Shown one piece after another: positions 42,950-52,400 of a DNA stretch of 64,000 nt (position 1 is its first letter; every line of letters starts with the position of its first letter). A model generated the notes under the pieces. It worked only from the letters and a program-made list of their open reading frames with translations, did not search any database and had not been told where the DNA came from. The DNA is from DSWT01 sp035420085 (lineage in GTDB: Bacteria > Chloroflexota > Anaerolineae > B4-G1 > SLSP01), in the NCBI GenBank assembly GCA_035420085.1, contig DAOLUH010000003.1:62001-126000 (forward strand), in the 5' to 3' direction. A program made the position numbers and the translations under genes.

Positions 42950-44573
42950 CACTTATCCCTACACTCGCCGCGCTATGGAGTTACGAGCAGCGGAATACTA
43001 TGCCAGCATCCGCAAACCGGAACAAGAATGGCGATCTATTGAAGATTTGACTCCCCAATTGACAGAGTTTGAGCATCGCGTTCAGGGTGGAGACCATGAC
43101 GCCGCGTGTATACTTCTCAATTGGATTGACTATGAGTATCTGTTTCGCTGGGGAAATTACAACTGGCTGCTGCAATTGCGGAAGCAGTTGAATGGTCGCT
43201 TACACGATGTACTTCTTCAGGCGATGAATCAGGATGGATTAGGTTTCGTGCTCCTGGCACTGGGGCAAATCCGGGAAGCCATTGCGTTGCACGAGGACAG
43301 CTTGGCCCTTGCCGAACAAATAGGGGATCCGCAATTGGTCTGCCAGGTCTTGAATCATTTAGGAACTGCCTATCGCGATCTGGGGGAAGCAACCAGGGCG
43401 ATTCGATTGTATGAGGAAGCACTAAAGATAGCGCAAGACCTGTACTTTCGAGATCGTGAAGGGACGATTCTTGGAAACTTGGGGAACGCTTATCACAACT
43501 TGGGGGATTTTGAGCAGGCAATTGGGTTCTATGGGCAAAGTCTGTCCATTTACCGTGAGTTAGGTAATCGCCGCAGGGAAGGGGCAGAATTAAGTAACTT
43601 GGCCAATACATACCGGGCAATGAAACAGTGTCATACAGCTTTGCGACATTACGAAACAGCGTTGGCTATCGCTCAGGAGATCAATGACGCGCTGTCTGAA
43701 AGCGAAACGTTAGGGGGCTTGGGCGTCGTATACCGTGAGTTAGGACAGTTTGAGTCGGCGCGCGATCTCTCTGAAAAGGCCCTGGCGATTGCCCGAGCTA
43801 TCTCGGCTCGACGTTACGAAGGATTGAACCTGGGCCGCTTGGGTATCATCAATCAGTGCCTTGGGCAATATGCAACAGCACAAGCATACTATGCACAGGC
43901 ACATTCCATCGCGTCGGAGATCGAGGATGTGCGCTATGTACGTGCTTGGTCGCATTATCTGGGAACTCTGTACCGTGCCTTGGGAGATTTTGACAAAGCA
44001 GTTGTCCATCACCGGCAAGCATTACCTGAAGGATACGAGGGTGAAGACAGGTCAGGGAAGGGTATCCATCTGCTGGGTCTAGGCAAAGCTCTGCTTGCAC
44101 AGGGCCAGTTCGCGGAAGCCCGGTTGTGCTTTGAAGAAGCTTACACGCACAACACAGCCATCCGACATCAGGTACGGTTGATGCAAGGTGTGACTTGTCT
44201 GCATATTCGGCATACGGCGTGCGCTGAATATTTTCGCACCGCTGTTGACCACTGTCGCGAAATGCTGCAAGCGGGGGACCTATATGAGACTCACTATACC
44301 CTGGCCATTTCTCTGGTTGGTCAGGCTGTCTGTGATCCACATTGGGATGACGCCACTCAACGCGCTGATCTCCTTGCCCTTGCGTTGACCGAGTATCGGC
44401 GCGCCTTGGGAATCACTGCTGCCCCTGGCGTTGTACGCGATGCTTTGCGCGACCTTGAACTCATCCGTGCTGCCGGCGTTGAGGGTGTGGAACCGGCGTT
44501 CGCGTTGTTGGAGCAGGCGCTCAAACGTGACACGCCTGCTACCAAGGGTGGTTCTGATCTCAGCACAGTGTAA
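42942..44573 (+). CDS. TPR protein 5 of the STAND array
   Basis: 543 aa. Starts MSSTYPYTRRAMELRAAEYYASIRKP. About eight TPR units follow (LGTAYRDLGEATRAIRLYEEALKIA, LGNAYHNLGDFEQAIGFYGQSLSI), then ALTEYRRALGITAAPGVVRD and LEPAFALLEQAL with an added 15-residue tail. It overlaps the previous gene by 8 bases, with GGAAGG upstream. It is the last gene of the array; the 16-bp hairpin at 44579 follows six bases after its stop. Confidence 0.82.
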   Translation: MSSTYPYTRRAMELRAAEYYASIRKPEQEWRSIEDLTPQLTEFEHRVQGGDHDAACILLNWIDYEYLFRWGNYNWLLQLRKQLNGRLHDVLLQAMNQDGLGFVLLALGQIREAIALHEDSLALAEQIGDPQLVCQVLNHLGTAYRDLGEATRAIRLYEEALKIAQDLYFRDREGTILGNLGNAYHNLGDFEQAIGFYGQSLSIYRELGNRRREGAELSNLANTYRAMKQCHTALRHYETALAIAQEINDALSESETLGGLGVVYRELGQFESARDLSEKALAIARAISARRYEGLNLGRLGIINQCLGQYATAQAYYAQAHSIASEIEDVRYVRAWSHYLGTLYRALGDFDKAVVHHRQALPEGYEGEDRSGKGIHLLGLGKALLAQGQFAEARLCFEEAYTHNTAIRHQVRLMQGVTCLHIRHTACAEYFRTAVDHCREMLQAGDLYETHYTLAISLVGQAVCDPHWDDATQRADLLALALTEYRRALGITAAPGVVRDALRDLELIRAAGVEGVEPAFALLEQALKRDTPATKGGSDLSTV

Positions 44574-44578
44574 TTGTC

Positions 44579-44619
44579 GTCGCCAGTGTTGCTGACTGAT
44601 GAACAGCAACACTGGCGAC
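44579..44619. terminator. Large inverted repeat between convergent genes
   Basis: GTCGCCAGTGTTGCTG (44579-44594) and its exact inverse CAGCAACACTGGCGAC (44604-44619) form a perfect 16-bp stem with a 9-base loop. There is no U run on either strand. It lies between the array's last gene and the HerA gene stop, so a two-way terminator or transcript-end barrier is most likely. Confidence 0.65.
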
Positions 44620-44627
44620 AACTCTGC

Positions 44628-47600
44628 TTATCCACCCCCCACAATCATCTCCAACTCCGTATCCGCCGGCGGCACAATCCCTGAAATGTCCACGAACTGT
44701 ACCGGGAAGATTTCCATTTCACTTTCCTGGCTCAACGTCTTGCGCGTGCGGCGCACATAGCCCACCCCCGTAGGCATATTGAGCACGCTCAGCGTCCACT
44801 TGGAATAGTCGTCGAGGCTTGTCTTTCCCGGCAAGCGCCCGGCCTTCGACACCGCGATTTCAGCATCTTTCACCGTACTCACCTTCTGGATAATCGCAAT
44901 ACTACTGGAAGTCACCACGCCGGATGGCAACGGCTCCCAATGCTGCGCCGACGTCCACAGGTACAGGCCCAGCTTGCGTCCCCGGTCGGTGATGTTGTTC
45001 CACAGGCCCGCATCCTCGCCAATGGCCTGGGCGATCTCCGTTTGGGACGAGGCATCCGAGCGCATCACCACGTGGGCTTCTTCGACGAAAAGCAAGTGCT
45101 GCGGAATGGGCCGGCCTTGACGTAAGTAATGCTCATAGCGTTCGTCCGCGTGCTGGTAGATGCCGGACACCATCAAGCCAATGATAAACTGCTTCAACGG
45201 CCCGTCATCGCCGAACTTCCCCGTAATCACCGTCGCTTTGTCCGGGGCCGTCCACTCGGTGACCGTCGTGCCGCCTGGCTGCCCGAAGGCGCGCCAGTAC
45301 ACCCCCTTCGGCAAGAACTCTTCCAGCTTGTCGATGATGCGCTTGACCACGCCGGCGGTGATTGTGTCGCTGCGGTCGGCGCTGAGTGCGGCGAAGCGGG
45401 AAACCAGGGCCTTGTGCAAGTCCTCCATACACAGATTCGCCGAACGGTCCAGGTACACCCTGCCGTCCTCCTCGATGACGCCCGCCGCGCGGTAAGCGTC
45501 CAGCACTGCGCCCTTGAGCTGGTGGAAGCCGGTTGCCCCGGCGGGGTACGCCAGCAGCCAATGTTTGGCGAACGCCGCCGCCCACTTCGCCGGGTGCAAG
45601 TACGGGCTAGGGATGCGCAAGGGGTTGAATTGCAGAAGGGGCAAGGCAATGCCCGTAGCACCCGTTGGACTGTCAAAGGTCTCGACAGCACTGCCTTGCC
45701 CGTACAGGGAATAATATTGGAGGTCCTTTGATGGAATCAGCAAGCCCAACTTACGCCATTCCCCCGTGGGATCGAAGACCGTCACCCCGATGCGCGGCGT
45801 TCCACCTGCCGCGCCGGTCCGCACCGGCCCGGTGATGGGGGCAGAGATCGGGATGCCGTGCTCATCTTGCCGCAATGTGTTGACCACCTGCGAGACAAAC
45901 CACAGCGCGGAGTTGGACTTGCCGGAGCCGGAATCCCCGACGATGACGGCGTGCATCAGTTCGTCGGCGCGGAAGCGATGGACGTTGTTGGGATCAGGCT
46001 GCAAGTTGACGTCCAACACCGTGCCCAACGCGATTTCCCCTTGGGTGCGGCGATGCGACAGGTCTTCCGGCCAGGCGTCCAGCGAGGCCGAAATCGTGCC
46101 GTCCGAGATGCGAATCGGGTGGACGAGCGCCGATAACTCGTTGGCCGTCAGGGTTTGCGCGTGGCGCAGCGTGTCGAACGGCCCGGCGTCTTCCGCACGC
46201 TCGTCGAAGTCCAGGGTAATGGCCCGTTGCCACAAGGTCTCGTCCCCCGCGCGCGCCGCGACAGGCACGACGACGTTCTCCTCGCGCATCGCCGCAATGG
46301 ACGCCGCAGCCAACCGTTCCAGCCGAGATTCGTCAGGAGCCAGCAGCGTCACCTGCGTCAGGAACAGCCCAGTATCCAGCCCTGCGCTCAAGCGGCGTAC
46401 CTGCTGGTCAAGCAACTGCGCCACCAGGTCACGCTGTGTGTCCACGATCTGCCGCCCGAAGGCCAGGCCCGCCACCAGCGAACCGCCGGATGGCCCCATC
46501 ACGCCGCGTGTCGTCACCTGGGTACGGCCCGCGTTGGCGACCGTTGCCCCGACCTGTTCGGCGGCCTGGGCTTGCACATACTCGCGCCCTTCGCCGATCA
46601 TCGCCTCTTGCCGCGCTTCGGCCCCGTCGATCTGCTCTTGTGAGTCACGGTAACCATCAAAGGTCTCGCTGCGGAAGCCGTTGACCACGCGGTTGGTCTC
46701 GCGTTGCAGCGCGCGGTCGGCGACGATCACATCTTGCTGCGAGAGATGCCCGCTACGCTGCCCGGTCTCGGCATAGCTGCCGCTAAAGGTACGGGCGAAG
46801 TGCTCGACGCCTTGATAGCCATCGCGGGTGGCCTGCTGCCAGGCAGTGTCTTGATCCACGGCACTCTCCCAGGCGCGCTGCGCTTCGCGGTCGGTGTGAC
46901 TGGCATCCTGGTAGGCTTCGCTGTAGCCATAAGCCACTTGACTGCTTCGTACCCCGCCCCCACTGCGCCATTCCGCCGTCTGCACCGTCTCATTGCCCTG
47001 CCAGGTCTGACCCAGCGCCTCCTGCTGGTTGCCGCTGCGTTCGTAGGCATTGTCCGACTGCTCGAAGCCTGCTGTGACCGTGCTTTGCTGCGTGTCGCGG
47101 GTGGTGTCCAGGTTACCCTCAGCCTGCGCGATTTCGTGGTCGCGGGATTCGTACATATTGCCACGCTCTCCGGCCTCCATTGTTTCACCCCCGCCGATGC
47201 CGAAGATGCGCGGGGCCAGGTTGCCTTCCACGCCTTGATCAGCGTAGGTCTGCATCTGCGCTCCGTCACCCTGCACGTTACTTTCGGTGCTGCGGTCGAA
47301 GCCCTCGCTGCTGTACACGCTGCTGGCTCCGGTTTCGGACTGCTGGTAGCCGCCCTCGCTGTGTTCGTTGCCCGCCCCGCTGAACGACCGCTCGGTCTGT
47401 TCGTTGTAGCCGCCTTCCCAGGCACGGCTGCTGCCCCCGCTGTAGCGTTCCCCGACGCTGAAGTTTTCCACGGATGAACGGCTACCTGCCCCGGAGCGCA
47501 CGCCGGAAACCCGCTCATTGATGCTCTCGGCGCTGTGCAGATTGCCGGTCTCATCGGTGTGCTGCTGGCGGTTGCCCTGCTGCGTGGCATCGCGCGCACC

Positions 47601-48644
47601 CTGGGTTTGCACCACACCGGCTTCGCTGCCGCTATACGAGCGGGACAAGGAATAACGGTCGGCATAGTCGCGTTCCAGGCTGACCTGCGCTTCTTCGTGC
47701 TCGTTCACCTGTTCACTCACGTGCTGCTTCTCGTAGTAGCCGGTGTTCTCCTGGCCTTGATGCGCCTCGTGGCTCGCGGTCTCACGGCGGTAGGCGCTGA
47801 CGCTGTCGGACTGCCCGGCGGCCAGGCGATGGGCGTTCTGCTCGGTGCGCAAGCTTTGGTCGGCCCGCGTCACCTGGGTGGCACGATGGGTCTGTTCGCT
47901 GAACACCGCCACCGGATTGAGGAACAGGGGCAGCACCGCACTCACATTGGCCGACTCGCTCTGCTTGACCTTGGAGGCGAAGTAGCTCAGGGCTTGGGCA
48001 GTGTCGGTCAGCATCCGCCGGATGTCCAGCGCGTGCAAGGGGTGTGCCAGGGTCAGGACGGCGAACGGCTCCCCGGCCAGCGCGGCGGCGATGACCTCGA
48101 GCTGCTCTTGCGCATCGGTGGTCACCAGTTGGTTGATGCCGTGCCCTGACCCCATCCCGGGTGCAAGGCGCGGCACCATCTGGCCGATGAGGGACGCGGT
48201 GTAGTGACAATCCCACAGATGCCGGTACAGCGCCGCGGCTTCGTCGCCGGATAGCAGCGTAAAGCGCGACTGCCGGAAGCGCCCTTGCAACGCCGCGACC
48301 AGACGTGCCGAGTTGAGCGCAGCCGCTTGCACGGCCTTTTCCTGAGTCTCTGCCGTTGCCAGCCCGCCGTAGACCTGAACGAGGCCCAATTCGGGCACAT
48401 TGGCCAGGCCAAAGGCGGCGGCGGTGTTGCGCGCACCTTGTGGATCGTACAGGCTGCTCACCACGTCGTCGGTGAGTTCCAGGTGCGTCCGCGCGTGGCG
48501 ATAGGGCTTGCGCAGGATGCGCAGCGCGTGCGGCGACCACGCCCGCCAGCCGTCGGGCAAGGCCCAGGCATAGGCGTGCAAGGATGCGCCGTCGGGGGTC
48601 AGGGTCATTGAGAAAGTGTTGGTGTTGGTGTTTGTGTTGTTCAT
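44628..48644 (-). CDS. HerA/VirB4-like ATPase with long lysine-free insert
   Basis: 1338 aa. An N-terminal domain (residues about 10-290, with YRHARTHLELTDD and FRQSRFTLLSGDEAAALYR) is followed by a stretch of about 450 residues rich in Gln, Ser, Glu, Gly, Arg and Tyr. No lysine is seen from about residue 305 to the P-loop near 907. The motor is of the FtsK/HerA class: GDSGSGKS, GVTVFDPTGEW, Walker B HLLFVEEAHVVMR, and LGLYLWTSAQHWEPLPSGVV. Relatives pump DNA or protein through membranes. The start (TNTNTNTFSMTLTP) has AGGAGACC upstream. It is preceded in its operon by a four-span membrane protein and leader RNA B. Confidence 0.75.
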   Translation of the reverse strand: MNNTNTNTNTFSMTLTPDGASLHAYAWALPDGWRAWSPHALRILRKPYRHARTHLELTDDVVSSLYDPQGARNTAAAFGLANVPELGLVQVYGGLATAETQEKAVQAAALNSARLVAALQGRFRQSRFTLLSGDEAAALYRHLWDCHYTASLIGQMVPRLAPGMGSGHGINQLVTTDAQEQLEVIAAALAGEPFAVLTLAHPLHALDIRRMLTDTAQALSYFASKVKQSESANVSAVLPLFLNPVAVFSEQTHRATQVTRADQSLRTEQNAHRLAAGQSDSVSAYRRETASHEAHQGQENTGYYEKQHVSEQVNEHEEAQVSLERDYADRYSLSRSYSGSEAGVVQTQGARDATQQGNRQQHTDETGNLHSAESINERVSGVRSGAGSRSSVENFSVGERYSGGSSRAWEGGYNEQTERSFSGAGNEHSEGGYQQSETGASSVYSSEGFDRSTESNVQGDGAQMQTYADQGVEGNLAPRIFGIGGGETMEAGERGNMYESRDHEIAQAEGNLDTTRDTQQSTVTAGFEQSDNAYERSGNQQEALGQTWQGNETVQTAEWRSGGGVRSSQVAYGYSEAYQDASHTDREAQRAWESAVDQDTAWQQATRDGYQGVEHFARTFSGSYAETGQRSGHLSQQDVIVADRALQRETNRVVNGFRSETFDGYRDSQEQIDGAEARQEAMIGEGREYVQAQAAEQVGATVANAGRTQVTTRGVMGPSGGSLVAGLAFGRQIVDTQRDLVAQLLDQQVRRLSAGLDTGLFLTQVTLLAPDESRLERLAAASIAAMREENVVVPVAARAGDETLWQRAITLDFDERAEDAGPFDTLRHAQTLTANELSALVHPIRISDGTISASLDAWPEDLSHRRTQGEIALGTVLDVNLQPDPNNVHRFRADELMHAVIVGDSGSGKSNSALWFVSQVVNTLRQDEHGIPISAPITGPVRTGAAGGTPRIGVTVFDPTGEWRKLGLLIPSKDLQYYSLYGQGSAVETFDSPTGATGIALPLLQFNPLRIPSPYLHPAKWAAAFAKHWLLAYPAGATGFHQLKGAVLDAYRAAGVIEEDGRVYLDRSANLCMEDLHKALVSRFAALSADRSDTITAGVVKRIIDKLEEFLPKGVYWRAFGQPGGTTVTEWTAPDKATVITGKFGDDGPLKQFIIGLMVSGIYQHADERYEHYLRQGRPIPQHLLFVEEAHVVMRSDASSQTEIAQAIGEDAGLWNNITDRGRKLGLYLWTSAQHWEPLPSGVVTSSSIAIIQKVSTVKDAEIAVSKAGRLPGKTSLDDYSKWTLSVLNMPTGVGYVRRTRKTLSQESEMEIFPVQFVDISGIVPPADTELEMIVGGG

Positions 48645-48713
48645 AGGGTCTCCTTTGATTTGGTAGACGGTAGACAGTAGACGGGTTTTCTTTCCCTGTC
48701 TACCGTATTCCGT
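48645..48713. repeat. GTAGAC-type short repeats
   Basis: GTAGACGGTAGACAGTAGACGGG on the plus strand and its partial inverse CCCTGTCTACCGTATTCCGTCTAC a few bases on can form a hairpin. The unit recurs at 52652-52675. Confidence 0.7.
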
Positions 48714-49112
48714 CTACTGACGCTTAATCTGTTGAATAACATCCCGGCTTGCCATCCGCCCACCGAAGAACGGCGTACTGCGGTCCCAGAACAGGAAGCG
48801 CAAGATGTAGGCATAGAAGCCGATGGCCGACATCACGGCGAAGCCCAGCAGCCACACTGAAATGCCGTAGAGCGTCGTCGCGCCTGGCTCCGGCGTGCCG
48901 CTGACCAGCAATGCAGCGATGCGGTAGGCAAAGAGCAAGCCGGCGTTGCCCGCGAGGAAGAAGTAGATGTAGTTCGTGGTCGCCGCGCGGTCATCGGGCT
49001 TGAAGTAGGCCAGCGCCAGCGCCGCGCCCCACATTGGGGCCAAGACCCAGCGCAGTGCGCCAGGGGCCAGGACGAGGGCCAGGGTGTGTAAGGCCAAGAT
49101 CAAATATGGCAT
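48714..49112 (-). CDS. Small polytopic membrane protein
   Basis: 132 aa from ATG 49112 (AGGAGG eight bases upstream). Four membrane spans are visible: YLILALHTLALVLA, LAPMWGAALALAYF, YIYFFLAGNAGLLFAYRIAALLV and LYGISVWLLGFAVMSAIGFYAYILRFLFW; the end is basic and cytoplasmic (ASRDVIQQIKRQ). No family recognised. It is the first gene after leader RNA B and is followed after 69 bases by the HerA-like ATPase, so it may be the membrane anchor or channel part of that machine. Longer starts up to 49265 would lie within the leader and were rejected. Confidence 0.68.
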   Translation of the reverse strand: MPYLILALHTLALVLAPGALRWVLAPMWGAALALAYFKPDDRAATTNYIYFFLAGNAGLLFAYRIAALLVSGTPEPGATTLYGISVWLLGFAVMSAIGFYAYILRFLFWDRSTPFFGGRMASRDVIQQIKRQ

Positions 49113-49214
49113 TGTGTGTTTCCTCCTATCTATAAATATGTACGTTTCGACAGAGTTTTCAGGATAGTGCATCTTTTCAACCTGTTCAACCTGTCGATCC
49201 TGTCCAAGAAAACG

Positions 49215-49253
49215 AAAAAGGGGAGGACGCGGGATTGATCCCGTGTCCTCCCC
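49215..49253 (-). terminator. Intrinsic terminator of leader RNA B
   Basis: On the minus strand GGGGAGGAC pairs with GTCCTCCCC (49220-49228 with 49245-49253), with an inner stem of GCGGGAT/ATCCCGT type and a run of five U (49219-49215). The outer 9-bp stem is identical to that of terminator A. Confidence 0.87.
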
Positions 49254-49368
49254 TTTTATTCTCATCTCGGTGTTACGCGGTCAGAGCGCCGCAGGCTTGG
49301 AGGTTCCTGCGGTTTGGAGCCGAAGCCCCGGACTTTTGCGCCTGGAGGGTGATGCTGTATCCAGGTTT
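49254..49368 (-). ncRNA. Structured leader RNA B (candidate riboswitch/attenuator), HerA operon
   Basis: Homologue of leader A at 34841-34948. Aligned parts include GTCAG-GCGCCGCAGGCTTG, TTCCTGCGG, GGAGC and AGCCCC on the plus strand; the first hairpin (CCTGG/CCAGG) and the GGGGCTTCGGCTCC stem keep shape with changed bases, a covariation-like sign. The coding start follows about 100 bases after the terminator. Confidence 0.65.
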
Positions 49369-49374
49369 ATATCT

Positions 49375-49406
49375 ATTATACCATATTCATACCTTGAATT
49401 TCAAGG
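49375..49406 (-). promoter_or_regulatory. Promoter of the HerA operon with palindromic -35 region
   Basis: On the minus strand TTGAAA (49399-49404) and TATAAT (49375-49380) are 18 bases apart. The -35 box lies inside a perfect palindrome CCTTGAATTTCAAGG (49392-49406), a possible operator. Leader A's promoter has no such palindrome. Confidence 0.65.
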
Positions 49407-49477
49407 GGGGAATGGCTCAATTGCTCAATGTCTGATAATATACAGACTCTTGTGAGATACTCGTAGCTATTTACCCT

Positions 49478-52400
49478 TTACTTTCGCTCTTTGACGATTT
49501 GCTGTAACCATTTCCGGCGCTGTTCGAACGCTGATTTGAGATGAGAGGGCACATACTGTGCAATACTTTGCTCTACTAATGTCATAAACCCAGGGCTACG
49601 CATCAATGGAAACTGTGCCACCGCACGTCGCATTGCCGGTAACGAGTCAGTAGCCTGAAATGCTTGGAACGCTTGTTTTGTCTCTGTTAAGGCCTCTTGC
49701 TTCTGGGATTCTATCTTTTGGAGTTCTACCATAAATTGTTCTGCCTGTTGTCGATTAGGGCTACCGATTTGCTTCCAGAGAAGCGCTGCCTTTTGCGCCA
49801 GAGGAATTGCACGGGTTATGTCATCTTGTTGTACGTAAAGTCGTGCCATGTTGAAGGAAAAGTGTGCTACACCGTCATTATCTCCGGCTTCACGCAAGAT
49901 TACCAATGCCTGCTCATAATACTCAACAGCGCGTCGTGTGTTACCCAAATTTGCATACGCATTTCCCAGATTACCCAAAGCATTTCCCTCGTCACGCCGC
50001 TCACCAATCTTCCGGGCAACCTCATAATATTTTTCGTAAAATGCGATGGCGTTTTGTGTGTTTCCCAAGGCAGCATAGGCCACCCCCAGACTTCCCAAGG
50101 CGTTCATTTCTTTGTACGGATCGCTGGCCTTGCGAGCAATCTCCAACTGTTGACTGTAGTAGCTAATGGCGCTGTGTGGATCATCTGAGTCAACGTGGGT
50201 AATCCCAGGATCTGCATCTTGGGCGGCTTGCGTCCTGATCTGTGCCAAAATTTCACGCACAAGGAGCGTGTGCCCATGGTCCATTTCTGCCGTAAGGATG
50301 GCCTCATTTCGTTCTCCGGTCCAAATGCGGCGGATAGGAGCAATGATATTCCACCCGTTCTGCTCGATGTGTGGGAATGCTTCTTCCACTGCCGCACGGG
50401 CTTGGCGGTCGCCTCGTGCTGCTGCAGCTATAGCCTGAATAAGCGGTGTAAAGCTCTCGATAAGTTCCACATCTGCTCTGATCTGAGTATCAAGTTCTAC
50501 AACGAGTTGTTGCGCAATCTGCGCACTTGGACTGCCGATTTGTGTCCAAATCTGAGCAGCTTCCTGCGCCAAAGGTAATGCTTGTGTCATTTTCCCTTGT
50601 TCTGTGTATAAGCGGGCAATATTGAATGACTGTCTTGCCACACCGTCAATATCGCCAATCTCACGGGCAATGGTAAGTGCTTGACTGTAGAGTTCATTAG
50701 CACGGCGAGTCTCTCCCAATCTAGCGTAGGCTGCTCCCAGGTTGCCCACGGCTCTTCCTTCTCCACGTCGGTTGCCGATCTCACGCCAGATTGTTAAAGC
50801 CTGTTCAGTAAAGCTGATGTCACGGTGCGCATCACCCAGAAGCCCATACGCTACTCCCAAATTGGTTAGGTCATTCCCTTCTCCATACCGATCGCCGATC
50901 TCGCGACGGATGACTAGTGCTTGCTCATAATACTTAATCGCTTGACGTGTATCCCCTAAATCTTTGTAGGCAATACCTAAGTTACCTAAAGTAATTACTT
51001 CTTCAATCCGATGACCGAGTTCACGTTGAATCGTCAATGCCTGTTCGTAATACTGGATAGCACGGTTGGCATCTCCTAGATTTTTATAAGCCACTCCCAG
51101 ATTCCCCAGAACATCGCTCTCCCCTATCTTATGACCAAGTTTACGGTCAATGATCAATGCCTGCTCGTAATATTGGATCGCCTTTCTCAGATCACCCAGG
51201 TTCTTGTGCGCAACTCCCAGGTTGTTCAGTACGGTACTTTCACCAAGTGCATCATTCATGTCACGGGTTATAACCAAGGCTTGTTCATAATATCCGATGG
51301 CGCGATGAGTGTCACCCAATTGCTGATAAGCTCCCCCCAAACCTAAAAGCGCCTGTGCTGAATACAAATTTTCTGACTGCAAAATTGCAATTGCGCGTTC
51401 AAAATAGCTTATAGCCACTTCCACTTTACCAATATCCAAGTAAGCTATTCCAATGACACTATACGATGAGGCAATTTGTAACAGTTCTTCGCGGATCAAC
51501 ACAGTCGCATCGGCAGGCGGCGGCGCGGGGCGTTCGGCTATAGTGGCATACGCAGACGCCAGAGCAAATTCAAGGCTCTCCCAATCCGCGTAACGGTCGC
51601 CTGGATTGAGCGCAAGGCAACGGCGTAGAATATAACGCACCGGCGCGGGGATGCTCTCAGGCAGCGGGCGCAAGTTGCCGGTGCGATGAGCATATTCCAA
51701 CGCTTCCCAACTCTCAATAGGCGCTGCGGTATAGCCGGTGAACATCTCGTAGAGGATGCAGCCAAGCGCGTACGCATCCGTATAGACGCCCACGGGCGCG
51801 CCCTGCCATTGTTCCGGGGACATATACAGCTTCGTACCAGCGCCCTGTGTAAATTGTGCCTGTCCCACATCTACTTTGTCTATCTTGTTAGAATGTGTTA
51901 TGGATGCATTTGTTTCAACTATTTTGGCTAACCCAAAATCAGTCACGCGCAGCCGGTTGATCTGCGTATCCGGCAAATGATCCGCGCCTACCAGCACATT
52001 TTCCGGCTTGAGATCGCGGTGGACGAAGCCGGGGATGCGCGCGACAGCGTGCTGCATCCCGCGCGTGATTTGTAACGCGAAGAGCAGCGCCGTCTCCGGC
52101 GGCAGTGGACGCCCCCCGGCTTGCCCTGAGCCATATCGAAGGGGTAACCATGAACGCAGCGAGGCGTCTTCACGCTCTTGCCCTTTGGCAATCAGTTCCA
52201 GCGCCAGGTAGACTTCCAGGCCGGTGGTGTCACGGATAACCTCATAGCATCGCACGATGTGCGGATGCGCGCCCAGGTTCATCCAGGTGGTACCTTCGCG
52301 CAGGAACCGGTCGCGGGTGGCCCGGTCGGGCAAGTATTCCGGCTTGAAGGTTTTGAGCGCCACGGGCAAGTCTTGCTGTTGATCCCGGCAGATATAGACG

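Noticed and set aside
46704..47477. 257-codon plus-strand frame inside the HerA-like gene
   Set aside because: Shadow of the low-complexity insert; biased hydrophobic composition follows from the Gln/Ser/Glu codons on the other strand.
44628..49112. Complete conjugation (type IV secretion) locus
   Set aside because: Only one motor and one small membrane protein are present; no relaxase, coupling protein or other VirB-like genes were seen.
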